A stretch of 64,000 nt of DNA from Betaproteobacteria bacterium (GCA_016861105.1 BOKS01000014.1:80718-144717), one strand, 5' to 3'; counted from the stretch's first letter, positions 28,509 to 38,166 are shown. Notes: generated from the sequence alone by a model not told the origin. Translations and numbers: made by a program.

Positions 28509-29727
28509 GGCGCCTCGCCCTCGCGCGGATGTTGCGGCGGACCATCGCGTAGTCGATGATCGGCGCCACGACGTTCATGAACAGGATCACCAGCATCGCC
28601 GACTCGGGATAGGCCGGGTTCACGACGCGGATGAGCACGATCATCGCGCCGATGCCGGCGCCGTAGATCCAGCGTCCGCGATCGGTGAACGGGGCGGTCA
28701 CCGGATCGGTGGCCATGAACGCGACGGCGAACGCCCAGCCGCCGGCGACCATGTGCCACCAGAACGGCACCGCGTAGTACGGATTCGAGGCCGGGCCCAC
28801 GGCGTTGAACAGGCTCGCCATGGCGATCGTGCCGAGCGCGCAGCCGGCCATGATCCGCCACGAGCCGACCCCCGTGGCGACGAGGATCGCGGCGCCGACG
28901 AGGCAGGCGAGCGCCGAGGTCTCGCCCATCGACCCCGGCTCGACGCCGAGGAACGCGCGCCAGAAGTCGTGGCCTTGCGCGGCGAACGCACCCTCCATGT
29001 GGCGCCACTCCGCCAGCAGCGTCGCGCCCGAGTAGCCGTCGACGGTGAACCCCGGCAGCGCCGCGGTCCAGACCACGTCGCCCGAGAGGAAGGCCGGGTA
29101 GGCGAAGAACAGGAACGCGCGCGCGGCCAGCGCGGGGTTCACGAAGTTCATGCCGGTGCCGCCGAACAGCTCCTTGGCGAAGACCACGCCGAAGCTGATG
29201 CCGAGCGCGACCATCCACAGCGGCGTCGTCGGCGGGAGGATCAGCGGGAAGAGCATCCCGGTGACGAAGAAGCCCTCGTTGACCTCGACGCGCCGCACGA
29301 TCGCGAAGCCGACCTCCCACGCGAGCCCGACGACCATCGTGACCACGTACATCGGCACGAAGTACATCGCGCCGTGCACGACGTTGGCGAGCAGCGAGTC
29401 GGGCGAGTAGCCGGTGCCCAGCCAGCGGATCACCGCGTGCCGCCAGCCGGGCAGCTCGCCGACCCGCGCCGGGTCGAGGGCGAGGTTCGCCTGGTAGCCC
29501 GTGTTCCACAGCGCCATCAGCACGCAGGGGATCGTCGCGATGACGACGATCATCATCATGCGCTTGAGGTCGAGCGCGTCGCGCACGTGCGCGCCGCCCC
29601 GCGTGCGCGTGCCGGGCGCGTAGAAGAACGTGTCGGCAGCCTCCCACAGCGGGTAGAGCTTGTGCAGGCGGCCGCCCTTCTCGAAGTGGCGCCCCAGCCC
29701 GTCCAGCGTCGTGCGCAGGTCCTTCAC
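28495..29727 (-). CDS. nqrB: Na+-translocating NADH:quinone reductase subunit B
   Basis: This 410-residue polytopic subunit carries covalent FMN at the Thr of GYSGATLL, and holds riboflavin and the Na+ path. It begins VKDLRTTLDGLGRHFEKGGRLHKLYPLWEAADTFFYAP. Other blocks are EVNEGFFVTGMLFPL, GGTGMNFVNPALAARAFLFFAYP and FMATDPVTAPFTDRGRWIYG. The GTG start overlaps the nqrA stop. No residue loss was noticed. Confidence 0.96.
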   Translation of the reverse strand: MKDLRTTLDGLGRHFEKGGRLHKLYPLWEAADTFFYAPGTRTRGGAHVRDALDLKRMMMIVVIATIPCVLMALWNTGYQANLALDPARVGELPGWRHAVIRWLGTGYSPDSLLANVVHGAMYFVPMYVVTMVVGLAWEVGFAIVRRVEVNEGFFVTGMLFPLILPPTTPLWMVALGISFGVVFAKELFGGTGMNFVNPALAARAFLFFAYPAFLSGDVVWTAALPGFTVDGYSGATLLAEWRHMEGAFAAQGHDFWRAFLGVEPGSMGETSALACLVGAAILVATGVGSWRIMAGCALGTIAMASLFNAVGPASNPYYAVPFWWHMVAGGWAFAVAFMATDPVTAPFTDRGRWIYGAGIGAMIVLIRVVNPAYPESAMLVILFMNVVAPIIDYAMVRRNIRARARRRAKA

Positions 29728-31109
29728 TCGTGCGCCTCCGCGCTCTCCTTCGCGAGCCGCTCCAGCATCTCGCGCAGCAGCGGCCCCCACTCGGTCTTGC
29801 CCGGATCGACGAAGGTCGCGAGCGCCACGTCCTCCTCGTCGAGCTCGAGCACGCCGAGCGCCTCGGCGCGCTCGACGTCCTTCGACGCGAGCGAGCGCAG
29901 CAGGAACGTCGGCAGCACGTCGAAGGGCATCACGCGCTCGTAGCTGCCGATCGGCACCATCGCGCGCGCGCCGCCGTTGGTCGTCGTCGTCAGCGCCAGC
30001 GGCGCGCGGCGCAGCCGGCCGAGGACGACGTTCCAGACCGAGTACTTGTCGCGGCCGGGCGTGATCCAGCCGAAGGCCTCGCGCGTCGTCGCCTCGGGCA
30101 CGACGGCGACCTGCTGGTGGTAGCGCCCGAGGAAGCCCGTCGTCTCGCCCATCGCGGTGCGCCCGCCGAGCACCGACCCGGACACGACGCGCTGCGGTCC
30201 CGGCGCGGTCTCTCCCGCGCAGAGCTCGTCCAGCGATGCGCCCAGCCGGGTGCGCAGCAGGCGCGGACGCGCGGCCCCCGGCCCGGCGAGCGACACCACG
30301 CGCTCCACGTCGAGCCGGCCGCTGCGGAACAGTTCGCCGATCGCGACCACGTCTTGGTAGCCGGCGTGCCACGCGCGGCGCGACGCGTCGACCGGCGCGA
30401 TGCGGTGGATGTGCAGGCCGGCCGTGCCGGCCGGGTGCGGGCCGGCGAACCGGTGCAGCCGCACGCGCGGCTCGCCGGGCAGGTCGAGGGCGAGGCCGGG
30501 GGCGGTGCACACGTGCACCGGGCCGTCGGTCAGCTTCGCGAGCGCGGCCACGCCGGCGGCGAACGCCTGCTGGCGCCCGTCGAGGACGGCGGCCACGTCG
30601 GGGGCGTGCGGATGGGTGTCGATCGCGGTCACGAACAGCGCGTGCGGCGCCGACGCGGGCGAGGGCACGCGCGAGAACGGCCGCTCGCGCAGCGCGGTCC
30701 ACAGGCCGGACTCGGTGAGCAGCGCGACGACAGTCGCGCGATCGAGCGCCGCGGGTGGCTTGCCGGTGTACGCGGCGAAGCGGGGCGCGCCGTCCGCGGC
30801 CTCGGCAGCGGCGTCCACGCGCAGCGCGAGCGACGCGAAGGCGCGACGCTCGCCGCGGTGGATCGCCTCGACGACGCCGGCGGCGGGCGCGGTCCAGCGC
30901 ACGCCCGGCGTCTTGCGGTCCTCGTAGAGCGGCTGGCCGAGCGCCACGCGCTCGCCGGGCGCGACGAGGAACGCGGGACGCAGGCCGACGGCGTCGGCGC
31001 CGAGCAGCGCGACGCGCTGCACCGGGCGCGCCGGTTCGATGCGTTGCGCGGGTGCTCCCGCCAGCGGCAGGTCCAGTCCCTTGCGAATCCGATGCAGCGT
31101 CGCGTCCAC
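29724..31109 (-). CDS. nqrA: Na+-translocating NADH:quinone reductase subunit A
   Basis: This 461-residue cytoplasmic-side subunit participates in quinone binding. It starts with a biotinyl-lipoyl-like hybrid fold: HRIRKGLDLPLAGAPAQ, LLGADAVGLRPAFLVAPGERVALGQPLYEDRKTPGVRWTAPAAGVV. Later blocks are FVTAIDTHPHAPD and GYQDVVAIGELF, with the C-terminal LATFVDPGKTEWGPLLREML. It is the first gene of nqrABCDEF, and a promoter with an FNR-like box lies just upstream. The N-terminus is slightly longer than in Vibrio. Confidence 0.95.
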   Translation of the reverse strand: MDATLHRIRKGLDLPLAGAPAQRIEPARPVQRVALLGADAVGLRPAFLVAPGERVALGQPLYEDRKTPGVRWTAPAAGVVEAIHRGERRAFASLALRVDAAAEAADGAPRFAAYTGKPPAALDRATVVALLTESGLWTALRERPFSRVPSPASAPHALFVTAIDTHPHAPDVAAVLDGRQQAFAAGVAALAKLTDGPVHVCTAPGLALDLPGEPRVRLHRFAGPHPAGTAGLHIHRIAPVDASRRAWHAGYQDVVAIGELFRSGRLDVERVVSLAGPGAARPRLLRTRLGASLDELCAGETAPGPQRVVSGSVLGGRTAMGETTGFLGRYHQQVAVVPEATTREAFGWITPGRDKYSVWNVVLGRLRRAPLALTTTTNGGARAMVPIGSYERVMPFDVLPTFLLRSLASKDVERAEALGVLELDEEDVALATFVDPGKTEWGPLLREMLERLAKESAEAHE

Positions 31110-31185
31110 GTCGTCTGCAGGGCGCGGCGCGCAGGCCGCACGCTCCTCCTCGTGCCGCGCGCGGAGGGACCGCGCGCAGGGCGAA

Positions 31186-31227
31186 AGCCTAGGGGCGCAT
31201 CGCGGCTGCCGAATTGACCGTCGTCAA
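31186..31227 (-). promoter_or_regulatory. FNR-like box plus -10 element upstream of nqrA
   Basis: TTGACCGTCGTCAA (31214-31227) is a perfect TTGAC-N4-GTCAA palindrome. On the minus strand TAGGCT (31191-31186) lies where the -10 of a class II FNR promoter centred near -41.5 should be. The element sits in the 143-bp gap between the malic enzyme stop and nqrA, so the nqr genes probably have their own oxygen-responsive promoter. Confidence 0.55.
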
Positions 31228-31252
31228 CGAGGCTGCCTCGACGCGGATGTCC

Positions 31253-32923
31253 TCACGCATAGACCGGATAGCGCGGGTCGTACATCAGGCCTTCCACGTA
31301 CGCGAGCAGGTCGCGCGGCCGCTCGATGCGTGCGAGGCCGCCGGCGAACGCGATCTCGGCGACCGCTGCCGCGATCTGCGCCGACACGTGGCGCACGGCG
31401 GACAGCGGCGGGTAGAGGCTGCCCTGCGCGAGGTCGCTCTCGCCCACGGTCGTCGCGAGCGTGCGTGCCGCGGCCATGAACATCGCGTCGGTCGCCCGGG
31501 TCGCCTGCGACGCGAGGAGGCCGAGCCCCACGCCGGGGAAGATGTACGAGTTGTTGCCCTGCCGCGGCACGAAGTGGCGGCCGCGCACGCTCGCCGCGGG
31601 GAACGGGCTGCCCGACGCGAACAGCGCGCGCCCGTCGCTCCACTCGTAGGCCTGCTGCGCCGTGCACTCGGAGCGCGACGTCGGGTTGGACAGCGCGAAG
31701 ACGATCGGCCGCTCGTTGTGCGCCGCCATCGCGCGCACGACGTCCTCGGTGAACGTGTTGGGCGTCGCCGACACGCCGATGATCGCGGTGGGCTCGAGCG
31801 CCTTCACGGCGGACAGGAAGTCCGGCACCGGCGCGTGGGCGTGCGCATAGGGCTTCTTGTGATGCGCGAGATCGCCGCGGCCGGCGACGACCAGTCCCTT
31901 CGAGTCGACCAGCCAGCAGCGGCCGCGCGCCTGAGCCTCCGCCATGCCGTCGTCGACCATCGCCTGGACCAGCAGGTCGGAGATGCCGGTCGCCGCCTCC
32001 CCAGCACCCAGGCACATGAACGTCTGCTCGCGCATCGGCCTGCCGGTGACGCGCAGGGCCGAGAAGATGCCCGCCACGGTGACGGCGGCGGTGCCCTGGA
32101 TGTCGTCGTTGAAGCAGCAGATCTCGTCGCGCCACTTCGCCAGCAGGCGGAACGCGTTGTGGTTCGCGAAGTCCTCGAACTGCACCACCACCCCGGGAAA
32201 CACCTCCTGCGTCGCGTCGAGGAACTCGTCGACCAGCGCGTCGTACTCCTCGCCGGTCGCGCGGGGCCGGGCGAGGCCGAGGTAGAGCGGATCGGAGAGG
32301 AACCTGGGGTTGTTGGTGCCGACGTCCAGCACGACGGGCAGGCACTTGCCGGGATCGATGCCGGCGCACGCCGTGTACAGCGCGAGCTTGCCGATCGGGA
32401 TGCCCATGCCGCTCGCGCCGAGGTCGCCCAGCCCCAGGATGCGCTCGCCGTCGGTGACGACGATCATCGCGACCTCGTGCTGCGGCCAGTTGCGCAGGAT
32501 CTGCCCGACGTGTCCGCGGTCGTCGAGCGACAGGTACATGCCGCGCGGGCGCCGGAAGATGTGCCCGAACTCCTGGCAGGCGAGCCCGACCGTCGGCGTG
32601 TAGACGATCGGCATCATCTCGTCGGGGTAGTCCGTCAGCACGCGGAAGAACAGCGCTTCGTTGCGGTCGTGCAGCGACTCCAGCATGATGTACTTCGCGA
32701 GCGGGGTCTGCAGCCGGTGGAAGTTCTCGAGCACGCGCGCGACCTGGTCCTCCTGCGTCAGCACGTGCGCGGGCAGCAGGCCGCGCAGGCCGAGCGCGTC
32801 GCGCTCGGCGAGCGTGAACGCCGTGCCCTTGTTGAGCGTCGGCTCGCGCAGCAGCGCGACGCCGCGCGGGAACCACGACGGGATCGGCTGGTGCGGATGC
32901 GGCGTGGGGTGCGGATGGCTCAT
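31253..32923 (-). CDS. maeA: NAD(P)-dependent malic enzyme (MaeA/SfcA type)
   Basis: The enzyme oxidatively decarboxylates malate to pyruvate. The 556 residues match the large SfcA-type enzyme: NKGTAFTLAERDALGLRGLLP, MPIVYTPTVGLACQEFGHIFRRPRGMY, VVTDGERILGLGDLGASGMGIPIGKLALY, metal region FEDFANHNAF and FNDDIQGTAAVTVAGI, nucleotide loop LGAGEAATGI, and ALSNPTSRSECTAQQA. The ATG at 32923 has AGGAG upstream; the His/Pro-rich start (MSHPHPTPHPHQP) is unusual. The cofactor preference (NAD or NADP) is not decided. It supplies pyruvate to NifJ encoded upstream. Confidence 0.93.
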   Translation of the reverse strand: MSHPHPTPHPHQPIPSWFPRGVALLREPTLNKGTAFTLAERDALGLRGLLPAHVLTQEDQVARVLENFHRLQTPLAKYIMLESLHDRNEALFFRVLTDYPDEMMPIVYTPTVGLACQEFGHIFRRPRGMYLSLDDRGHVGQILRNWPQHEVAMIVVTDGERILGLGDLGASGMGIPIGKLALYTACAGIDPGKCLPVVLDVGTNNPRFLSDPLYLGLARPRATGEEYDALVDEFLDATQEVFPGVVVQFEDFANHNAFRLLAKWRDEICCFNDDIQGTAAVTVAGIFSALRVTGRPMREQTFMCLGAGEAATGISDLLVQAMVDDGMAEAQARGRCWLVDSKGLVVAGRGDLAHHKKPYAHAHAPVPDFLSAVKALEPTAIIGVSATPNTFTEDVVRAMAAHNERPIVFALSNPTSRSECTAQQAYEWSDGRALFASGSPFPAASVRGRHFVPRQGNNSYIFPGVGLGLLASQATRATDAMFMAAARTLATTVGESDLAQGSLYPPLSAVRHVSAQIAAAVAEIAFAGGLARIERPRDLLAYVEGLMYDPRYPVYA

Positions 32924-33051
32924 GGACGTCGACTCCTGTTGGCCGCGCGCATCGCGGCGCGGGTCCCGCAGGCGGGCGCGCGGCGGCGCGGAGGCGCCCG
33001 CGACCCCGGGCGCGGCGCGCCGCCGCCGGCCGGCGGCGGACGGGGCGGGCG

Positions 33052-33297
33052 CTAGGCGTGCAACGCCTGGTACTTGGCGAGCAGCTGCTCCTTCGACTCC
33101 GCGTGCGCCGGGTCGGGGACGATGCAGTCCGCCGGGCACACGCCGACGCACTGCGGATCGTCGTGCGCGCCCACGCATTCGGTGCACTTGGCCGGGTCGA
33201 TCGTGTAGATCGGCGAGCCGGCCGCGATCGCGTTGTTGGGGCACGGCTCCACGCACGCGTCGCATGCGGTGCAGTCGTCGGTGATCATCAGTGCCAT
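33052..33297 (-). CDS. YfhL-type 2[4Fe-4S] ferredoxin
   Basis: This 81-residue protein has two cluster motifs: CTACDACVEPCP and CTECVGAHDDPQCVGVCP. The longer spacing in the second is typical of Alvin/YfhL-type ferredoxins with very low potential. DCIVPDPAH follows, and then a short alpha-helical tail. Lying between the PFOR/DHOD-like genes and malic enzyme, it is the obvious electron carrier between NifJ and NfnAB. The ATG has AGGAG about 6 bases upstream. Confidence 0.92.
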   Translation of the reverse strand: MALMITDDCTACDACVEPCPNNAIAAGSPIYTIDPAKCTECVGAHDDPQCVGVCPADCIVPDPAHAESKEQLLAKYQALHA

Positions 33298-33356
33298 GGT
33301 TCGCTCCTGTTGGCGTCGGGGGTCGGCGGCGGTCGCCCGCGGCACGCCCTCCGGGG

Positions 33357-34364
33357 TCAGAGATGCTCGCTCGTGTAGGACTTGAGCGCCTTCATGTAGT
33401 TGGCGCGCTCGAACGCGTCGGGGTCCGGGCAGGCGTGCTGCGACAGCGAGCCCTTGAGCTGCGTCACGGACTCGTACTCGCGCGCGGCCATCCACGCCTC
33501 GACGCCGCGCACGAGCGTGGCGACGTGCTGCGGGCCCCGCTTGAGCAGGCTGCTCGCGATCATCACGCAGTCGGCGCCGGCCAGCAGCAGCTTCAGCACG
33601 TCGTCGGGCGTGTGCGCGCCGCCGGTGGCCGCGAGGCTCGCGTCGACGTGCCCGTGCAGGATCGCGATCCAGCGCAGCGCCAGGCGCAGCTCGTCGGAGG
33701 TCGAGAGCACGAGGTGCGGCGCGACCTCCAGCTCCTCGAGCATGATGTCGGGCTGGACGAAGCGGTTGAACAGCACCAGCCCGTTCGCGCCCGCCGCAAC
33801 GAGGCGCATCGCCATGCTGGTCATCGCGCTGAAGTACGGCGCCACCTTCACGGCGACCGGCACGCTCGTGGCCGCGCGCACCGACGCGACGAGGTCGAGG
33901 TAGCGCTGCTCGACGGCGCTCGACGTGTCGGCCGGGTCGGCCGCGAGGAAGTAGACGTTGAGCTCGATGGCCTGCGCGCCGGCGTCCTCGAACTGCTTCG
34001 CCATCCGCGTCCAGCCGCCCGGCGTGTGGCCGTTCAGGCTCGCGATGACGGGGACCGACAGCGCCTTGCGGGCCTCGCCGATGAGCTTCAAATAGCGGGC
34101 GACGCCCGTCTCCTGCGCCTGCACCTCGGGGAAGAACCCGCGCGCCTCCGGCGACAGCTCCGCGCCGTAGAGCATCAGGTCGTGCGTGGCCATCTCCTCG
34201 TGCTCGATCTGCTCCTCGAACAGCGACGGGAGCACGACCGCCGCCACGCCGGCGTCCTGCAGGCGCCTGAGGCCGTCGATCGAGCCGGTCATCGGCGAGG
34301 CCGACGCGACGACCGGGTTGGCCAGCGGGAGGCCGAGGTAGCGGCTCGCGAGATCGACGCTCAT
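33357..34364 (-). CDS. Dihydroorotate dehydrogenase-like flavoprotein
   Basis: This 335-residue FMN TIM-barrel starts VDLASRYLGLPLANPVVASASPMTGSIDGLRRLQDAG and has VPVAVKVAPYFS, ATGGAHTPDDVLKLLLAGADCVMIASSLLKRG. At the position where true PyrD enzymes carry NLSCPN or NFSSPN, this protein has ELNVYFLAADPA, so it is unlikely to be dihydroorotate dehydrogenase. The family is repeatedly found next to pyruvate:ferredoxin oxidoreductase genes. Its ATG overlaps the nifJ stop (ATGA), implying a linked flavin-based redox function of unknown substrate. Confidence 0.85.
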   Translation of the reverse strand: MSVDLASRYLGLPLANPVVASASPMTGSIDGLRRLQDAGVAAVVLPSLFEEQIEHEEMATHDLMLYGAELSPEARGFFPEVQAQETGVARYLKLIGEARKALSVPVIASLNGHTPGGWTRMAKQFEDAGAQAIELNVYFLAADPADTSSAVEQRYLDLVASVRAATSVPVAVKVAPYFSAMTSMAMRLVAAGANGLVLFNRFVQPDIMLEELEVAPHLVLSTSDELRLALRWIAILHGHVDASLAATGGAHTPDDVLKLLLAGADCVMIASSLLKRGPQHVATLVRGVEAWMAAREYESVTQLKGSLSQHACPDPDAFERANYMKALKSYTSEHL

Positions 34365-37300
34365 GGCTTCACCTCCTCGGCGGCCGGCTTCGCGGCCGCG
34401 GCATCGTCGGGCGCCCCGGCCGGCGCGGCCTGCGCCTCCGGGACCACGCGGTGCACGCCGGCGATCTGCTCGTAGAGCTGCCAGCGGGCGTCGGCGTCGG
34501 CCTGCGCCGCGCGGGCGAGCTCCTTCGCGCGGGCCGGGTCGGCCTGCGCGAGCATCGCGTAGCGGCCCTCCTTCATCGTGAACTGCTCCAGCGGGATCGT
34601 GGGCTTGCGCGAGTCGAGCTTCAGCGGCTGGTCGGCGCCGCCCATGCCCAGCCGCGGGTCGTAGCGGTACAGCGTCAGGTAGCCGCTCTTCACCGCGTCG
34701 CGCTGGTGGCTCATGCCGGTGGTCATGTCGATGCCGTGCGCGATGCAGTGGCTGTAGGCGATGATCAGCGACGGCCCCGGCCACGACGCGGCCTCCTGGA
34801 ACGTGCGCACGGTCTGCACCGGGTTGGCCCCCATCGCGACCTGCGCGACGTACACGTTGCCGTACGCCATCGCGATCATGCCGAGGTCCTTCTTGCCGAT
34901 CGCCTTGCCCGCGGCCGCGAACTTCGCCACGGCGCCGCGCGGCGTCGCCTTCGACGCCTGGCCGCCGGTGTTGGAGTAGACCTCGGTGTCGAGCACGAGG
35001 ATGTTCACGTTGCGGCCCGAGGCGAGCACGTGGTCGAGCCCGCCGTAGCCGATGTCGTAGGCCCAGCCGTCGCCGCCGACGATCCACACGCTGCGCACGA
35101 CGAGGCTGTCCGCGACGGCGTCGAGCCGCCGCGCCGCGGGCGTGCCGAGCAGGGCGAGCACCTCCCGCAGCTGCTTCACGCGTGCGCGCTGCGCGGCGAC
35201 CTCCTCGTCGCTGTCCTGCTTCGCGTCGATCAGCGCGTCGGCCAGCTCAGGCCCGATCGCGTCGCGCAGCTCGCGCAGCAGGCCCTTCGCGAGGTCGTTC
35301 TGCGCGTCGATCGCGAGCCGCATGCCGAGCCCGAACTCCGCGTTGTCCTCGAACAGGCTGTTGGCCCACGCGGGCCCCTTGCCGTCGGCGTTCGTGGCGT
35401 ACGGCGTCGTCGGCAGGTTGCCGCCGTAGATCGACGAGCAGCCCGTGGCGTTGGCGACGATCATGCGGTCGCCGTAGAGCTGCGAGATCAGCTTGACGTA
35501 GGGCGTCTCGCCGCAGCCCGAGCAGGCGCCCGAGTACTCGAACAGCGGCCGGCGGAACTGCGACCCGCGCAGCCCGTCGATCGTGTCGAACGACGGCCGC
35601 ACCTCCGGCAGCGAGAGGAAGAACGCGTAGTTGGCGCGCTCGGCGTCGAGGTGCTCGAGCTTGGGCGCCATGTTGATGGCCTTGTGCTTGACCATCGTCT
35701 TGCTGCGCGACGGGCAGACGTCCACGCAGATGCCGCAGCCGGTGCAGTCCTCGGGCGCCACCTGCAGGCTGTACATCATCCCGGCGAGCGAGGGCGTCTC
35801 CTTGCGGGCGTACGGCACCGCCTTGAACGTCGCCGGCGCACCCGCCATCGCCTCGGCCGGGAACGCCGTCATCCGGATCGCCGCGTGCGGGCAGACGAGC
35901 GGGCAGATGGCGCACTGCGTGCAGATCGTCTCGTCCCAGATCGGGATCTCGTGCGCGATGCTGCGCTTCTCCCACTGCGTCGTGCCGGTCGGGAACGTCC
36001 CGTCGACCGGCAGCGCCGACACCGGCAGCAGGTCGCCCTTGCCGTCCATCATCATCGCGGTCACGCGCTGCACGAAGTCCGGCGCGGCCTTCGGGACGAC
36101 CGGGCGGCGCGCGAACGTCGCGTCGGCGTGCTGCGGCACGGTCACCTCGGCCATCGCCGCGAGCGAGGCGTCGACCGCCGCGAAGTTGCGGGCCAGGACG
36201 GTCTCGCCGCGCTTCCCGTAGGTCTTGCGGATCGCCTCCTTGATCTTGCCGATCGCCTCGTCGCGCGGGAGCACGCCCGAGATCGCGAAGAAGCAGGCCT
36301 GCGTGACCGTGTTGATGCGACCCGCCAGCCCGGCCTGCTTCGCGACGGCCAGCGCGTCGACGACGAAGAAGCGCAGCCTGCGCTCGATGATCTGCTGCTG
36401 CGCCTCGCGCGGCAGCCGGCTCCACACCTCGCCCGGACCGTAGGGGCTGTTGAGCAGGAACGTCGCGCCCGGCCGCGCCAGCGCCAGCACGTCGAGCTTC
36501 TCCATGAACTCGAACTGGTGGCAGGCGACGAAGTCCGCCTGCCGCACCAGGTACGTGGACTCGATCGGCGCGGGCCCGAAGCGCAGGTGCGAGACCGTGA
36601 TCGCGCCCGACTTCTTGCTGTCGTAGACGAAGTAGCCCTGCGCGTGCAAGGGCGTGTTCTCGCCGATGATCTTCACCGTGTTCTTCGTCGCCCCCACGGT
36701 GCCGTCGGCGCCCAGGCCGTAGAACACGGCGCGCGTCACGCCCTGCGGCTCGGTGTCGAACGCCTCGTCGACGGCGAGCGAGAGCCGCGTGACGTCGTCG
36801 ACGATGCCGACGGTGAAGTGCCGCCTCGGGGCGGGCTGCCGCAGCTCGTCGAGCGCGGCCCTGGCCATCGCCGGCGTGTACTCCTTGGACGACAGGCCGT
36901 AGCGGCCGCCGATCACGCGCGGCAGCGCCTTGCCGTCCGGCCACGCCTCGGCCAGCGCTGCGACGACGTCCTGGTAGAGCGGCTCGCCCACCGCCCCCGG
37001 CTCCTTCGTGCGGTCGAGCACGGCGATCGAGCGCACGGTCGCCGGCAGCGCCGCCACGAACGACGCCGTGTCGAACGGACGGTAGAGGCGCACGCTGACC
37101 AGCCCCACCTTCTCGCCCGCCGCGACGAGCGTCGCGACCGCCTCGCGCGAGGCGCCGGTGCCCGAGCCCATCTGCACGAGCACGCGCTCGGCGTCGGGCG
37201 CGCCGCTGTAGTCGAACAGCCCGTAGCGCCGGCCGGTCAGCGTCGCGAAGCGGTCCATCGACTCGCGCACGATGCCCGGGACGGCGAGGTAGAACGGGTT

Positions 37301-37996
37301 GCACGCCTCTCGCGCCTGGAAGAAGACGTCCGGGTTCTGGGCGGAACCGCGGAGCTTCGGGGCGTCCGGGTTGAGCGCGCGCTCGCGGTGCGCGCGCACC
37401 AGGTCCTCGTCGATCAGCGCGCGGACGTCGTCCTCGAGCAGGAGCTCGATCTTGTTGACCTCGTGGCTCGTGCGGAAGCCGTCGAAGAAGTGCAGGAACG
37501 GCACGCGCGCCTTCAGCGTCGACATGTGCGCGATCATCGCCATGTCCTGCGCCTCCTGCACGCTGGCGGAGGCCAGCAGCGCGAAGCCGGTGGCGCGGGC
37601 GGCCATCACGTCGCTGTGGTCGCCAAAGATCGACAGCGCGTGCGTGGCGATCGTCCGCGCGGCGATGTGGAACACCGCGGGCGTCAGCTCGCCCGCGATC
37701 TTGAACATGTTCGGCAGCTTGAGCAGCAGGCCCTGCGAAGCGGTGAAGGTCGTCGTCAGCGCGCCCGCCTGCAGCGAGCCGTGCACCGCGCCCGCCGCGC
37801 CGGCCTCGCTCTGCATCTCGACGACCTGCGGGACCATGCCCCAGATGTTCTTCTGGCCTGCCGCGGACCACGCGTCCGCGAGCTCGCCCATCGTCGACGA
37901 CGGCGTGATCGGGTAGATCGCGATCACCTCGCTGTTGAGGTGCGCGATGCGGGCGGCGGCTTCGTTGCCGTCGAGGACGTAGGTTCGGTCGCTCAT
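34361..37996 (-). CDS. nifJ: Pyruvate:ferredoxin (flavodoxin) oxidoreductase
   Basis: This single-chain PFOR of 1211 residues converts pyruvate and CoA to acetyl-CoA, CO2 and reduced ferredoxin. Domain order is standard: a TPP/pyrimidine domain (MSDRTYVLDGNEAAARIAH ... YPITPSSTMGE), a gamma-like domain (FYGLGADGTVGATKNTVKII), and two [4Fe-4S] ferredoxin motifs (ICTQCAICPLVCP near 690, CTGCGICVDVCP near 747). The TPP-binding domain has SGACSGCGETPY, GCSSIYGGN and GGDGWAYDIGYGG (near 980). The final Cys for the third cluster is visible in SYSHC-like IAYSHCIAHG. The oxygen-sensitive chemistry implies anaerobic or microaerobic use. Confidence 0.96.
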   Translation of the reverse strand: MSDRTYVLDGNEAAARIAHLNSEVIAIYPITPSSTMGELADAWSAAGQKNIWGMVPQVVEMQSEAGAAGAVHGSLQAGALTTTFTASQGLLLKLPNMFKIAGELTPAVFHIAARTIATHALSIFGDHSDVMAARATGFALLASASVQEAQDMAMIAHMSTLKARVPFLHFFDGFRTSHEVNKIELLLEDDVRALIDEDLVRAHRERALNPDAPKLRGSAQNPDVFFQAREACNPFYLAVPGIVRESMDRFATLTGRRYGLFDYSGAPDAERVLVQMGSGTGASREAVATLVAAGEKVGLVSVRLYRPFDTASFVAALPATVRSIAVLDRTKEPGAVGEPLYQDVVAALAEAWPDGKALPRVIGGRYGLSSKEYTPAMARAALDELRQPAPRRHFTVGIVDDVTRLSLAVDEAFDTEPQGVTRAVFYGLGADGTVGATKNTVKIIGENTPLHAQGYFVYDSKKSGAITVSHLRFGPAPIESTYLVRQADFVACHQFEFMEKLDVLALARPGATFLLNSPYGPGEVWSRLPREAQQQIIERRLRFFVVDALAVAKQAGLAGRINTVTQACFFAISGVLPRDEAIGKIKEAIRKTYGKRGETVLARNFAAVDASLAAMAEVTVPQHADATFARRPVVPKAAPDFVQRVTAMMMDGKGDLLPVSALPVDGTFPTGTTQWEKRSIAHEIPIWDETICTQCAICPLVCPHAAIRMTAFPAEAMAGAPATFKAVPYARKETPSLAGMMYSLQVAPEDCTGCGICVDVCPSRSKTMVKHKAINMAPKLEHLDAERANYAFFLSLPEVRPSFDTIDGLRGSQFRRPLFEYSGACSGCGETPYVKLISQLYGDRMIVANATGCSSIYGGNLPTTPYATNADGKGPAWANSLFEDNAEFGLGMRLAIDAQNDLAKGLLRELRDAIGPELADALIDAKQDSDEEVAAQRARVKQLREVLALLGTPAARRLDAVADSLVVRSVWIVGGDGWAYDIGYGGLDHVLASGRNVNILVLDTEVYSNTGGQASKATPRGAVAKFAAAGKAIGKKDLGMIAMAYGNVYVAQVAMGANPVQTVRTFQEAASWPGPSLIIAYSHCIAHGIDMTTGMSHQRDAVKSGYLTLYRYDPRLGMGGADQPLKLDSRKPTIPLEQFTMKEGRYAMLAQADPARAKELARAAQADADARWQLYEQIAGVHRVVPEAQAAPAGAPDDAAAAKPAAEEVKP

Positions 37997-38166
37997 GGTC
38001 TGGGGGCGGCAGCCTGACCTGCCGTGGATGCGCGCGCGGGCCGCGCGCGGATCGCTCGTGGTAGGAAGGTGCGCCCGCCCGCGCCCGGTCGTGCGCGCCG
38101 GACCCCGGTGGCGCGTGCGCGACGAAGCGAAGGGAGCGTCGGCGTCCGCGGCATGGACGGGGCGCG

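Noticed and set aside
34451-38017. 1188-aa plus-strand ORF opposite nifJ
   Set aside because: NifJ on the minus strand has clear TPP and Fe-S motifs; this frame is its low-complexity mirror.
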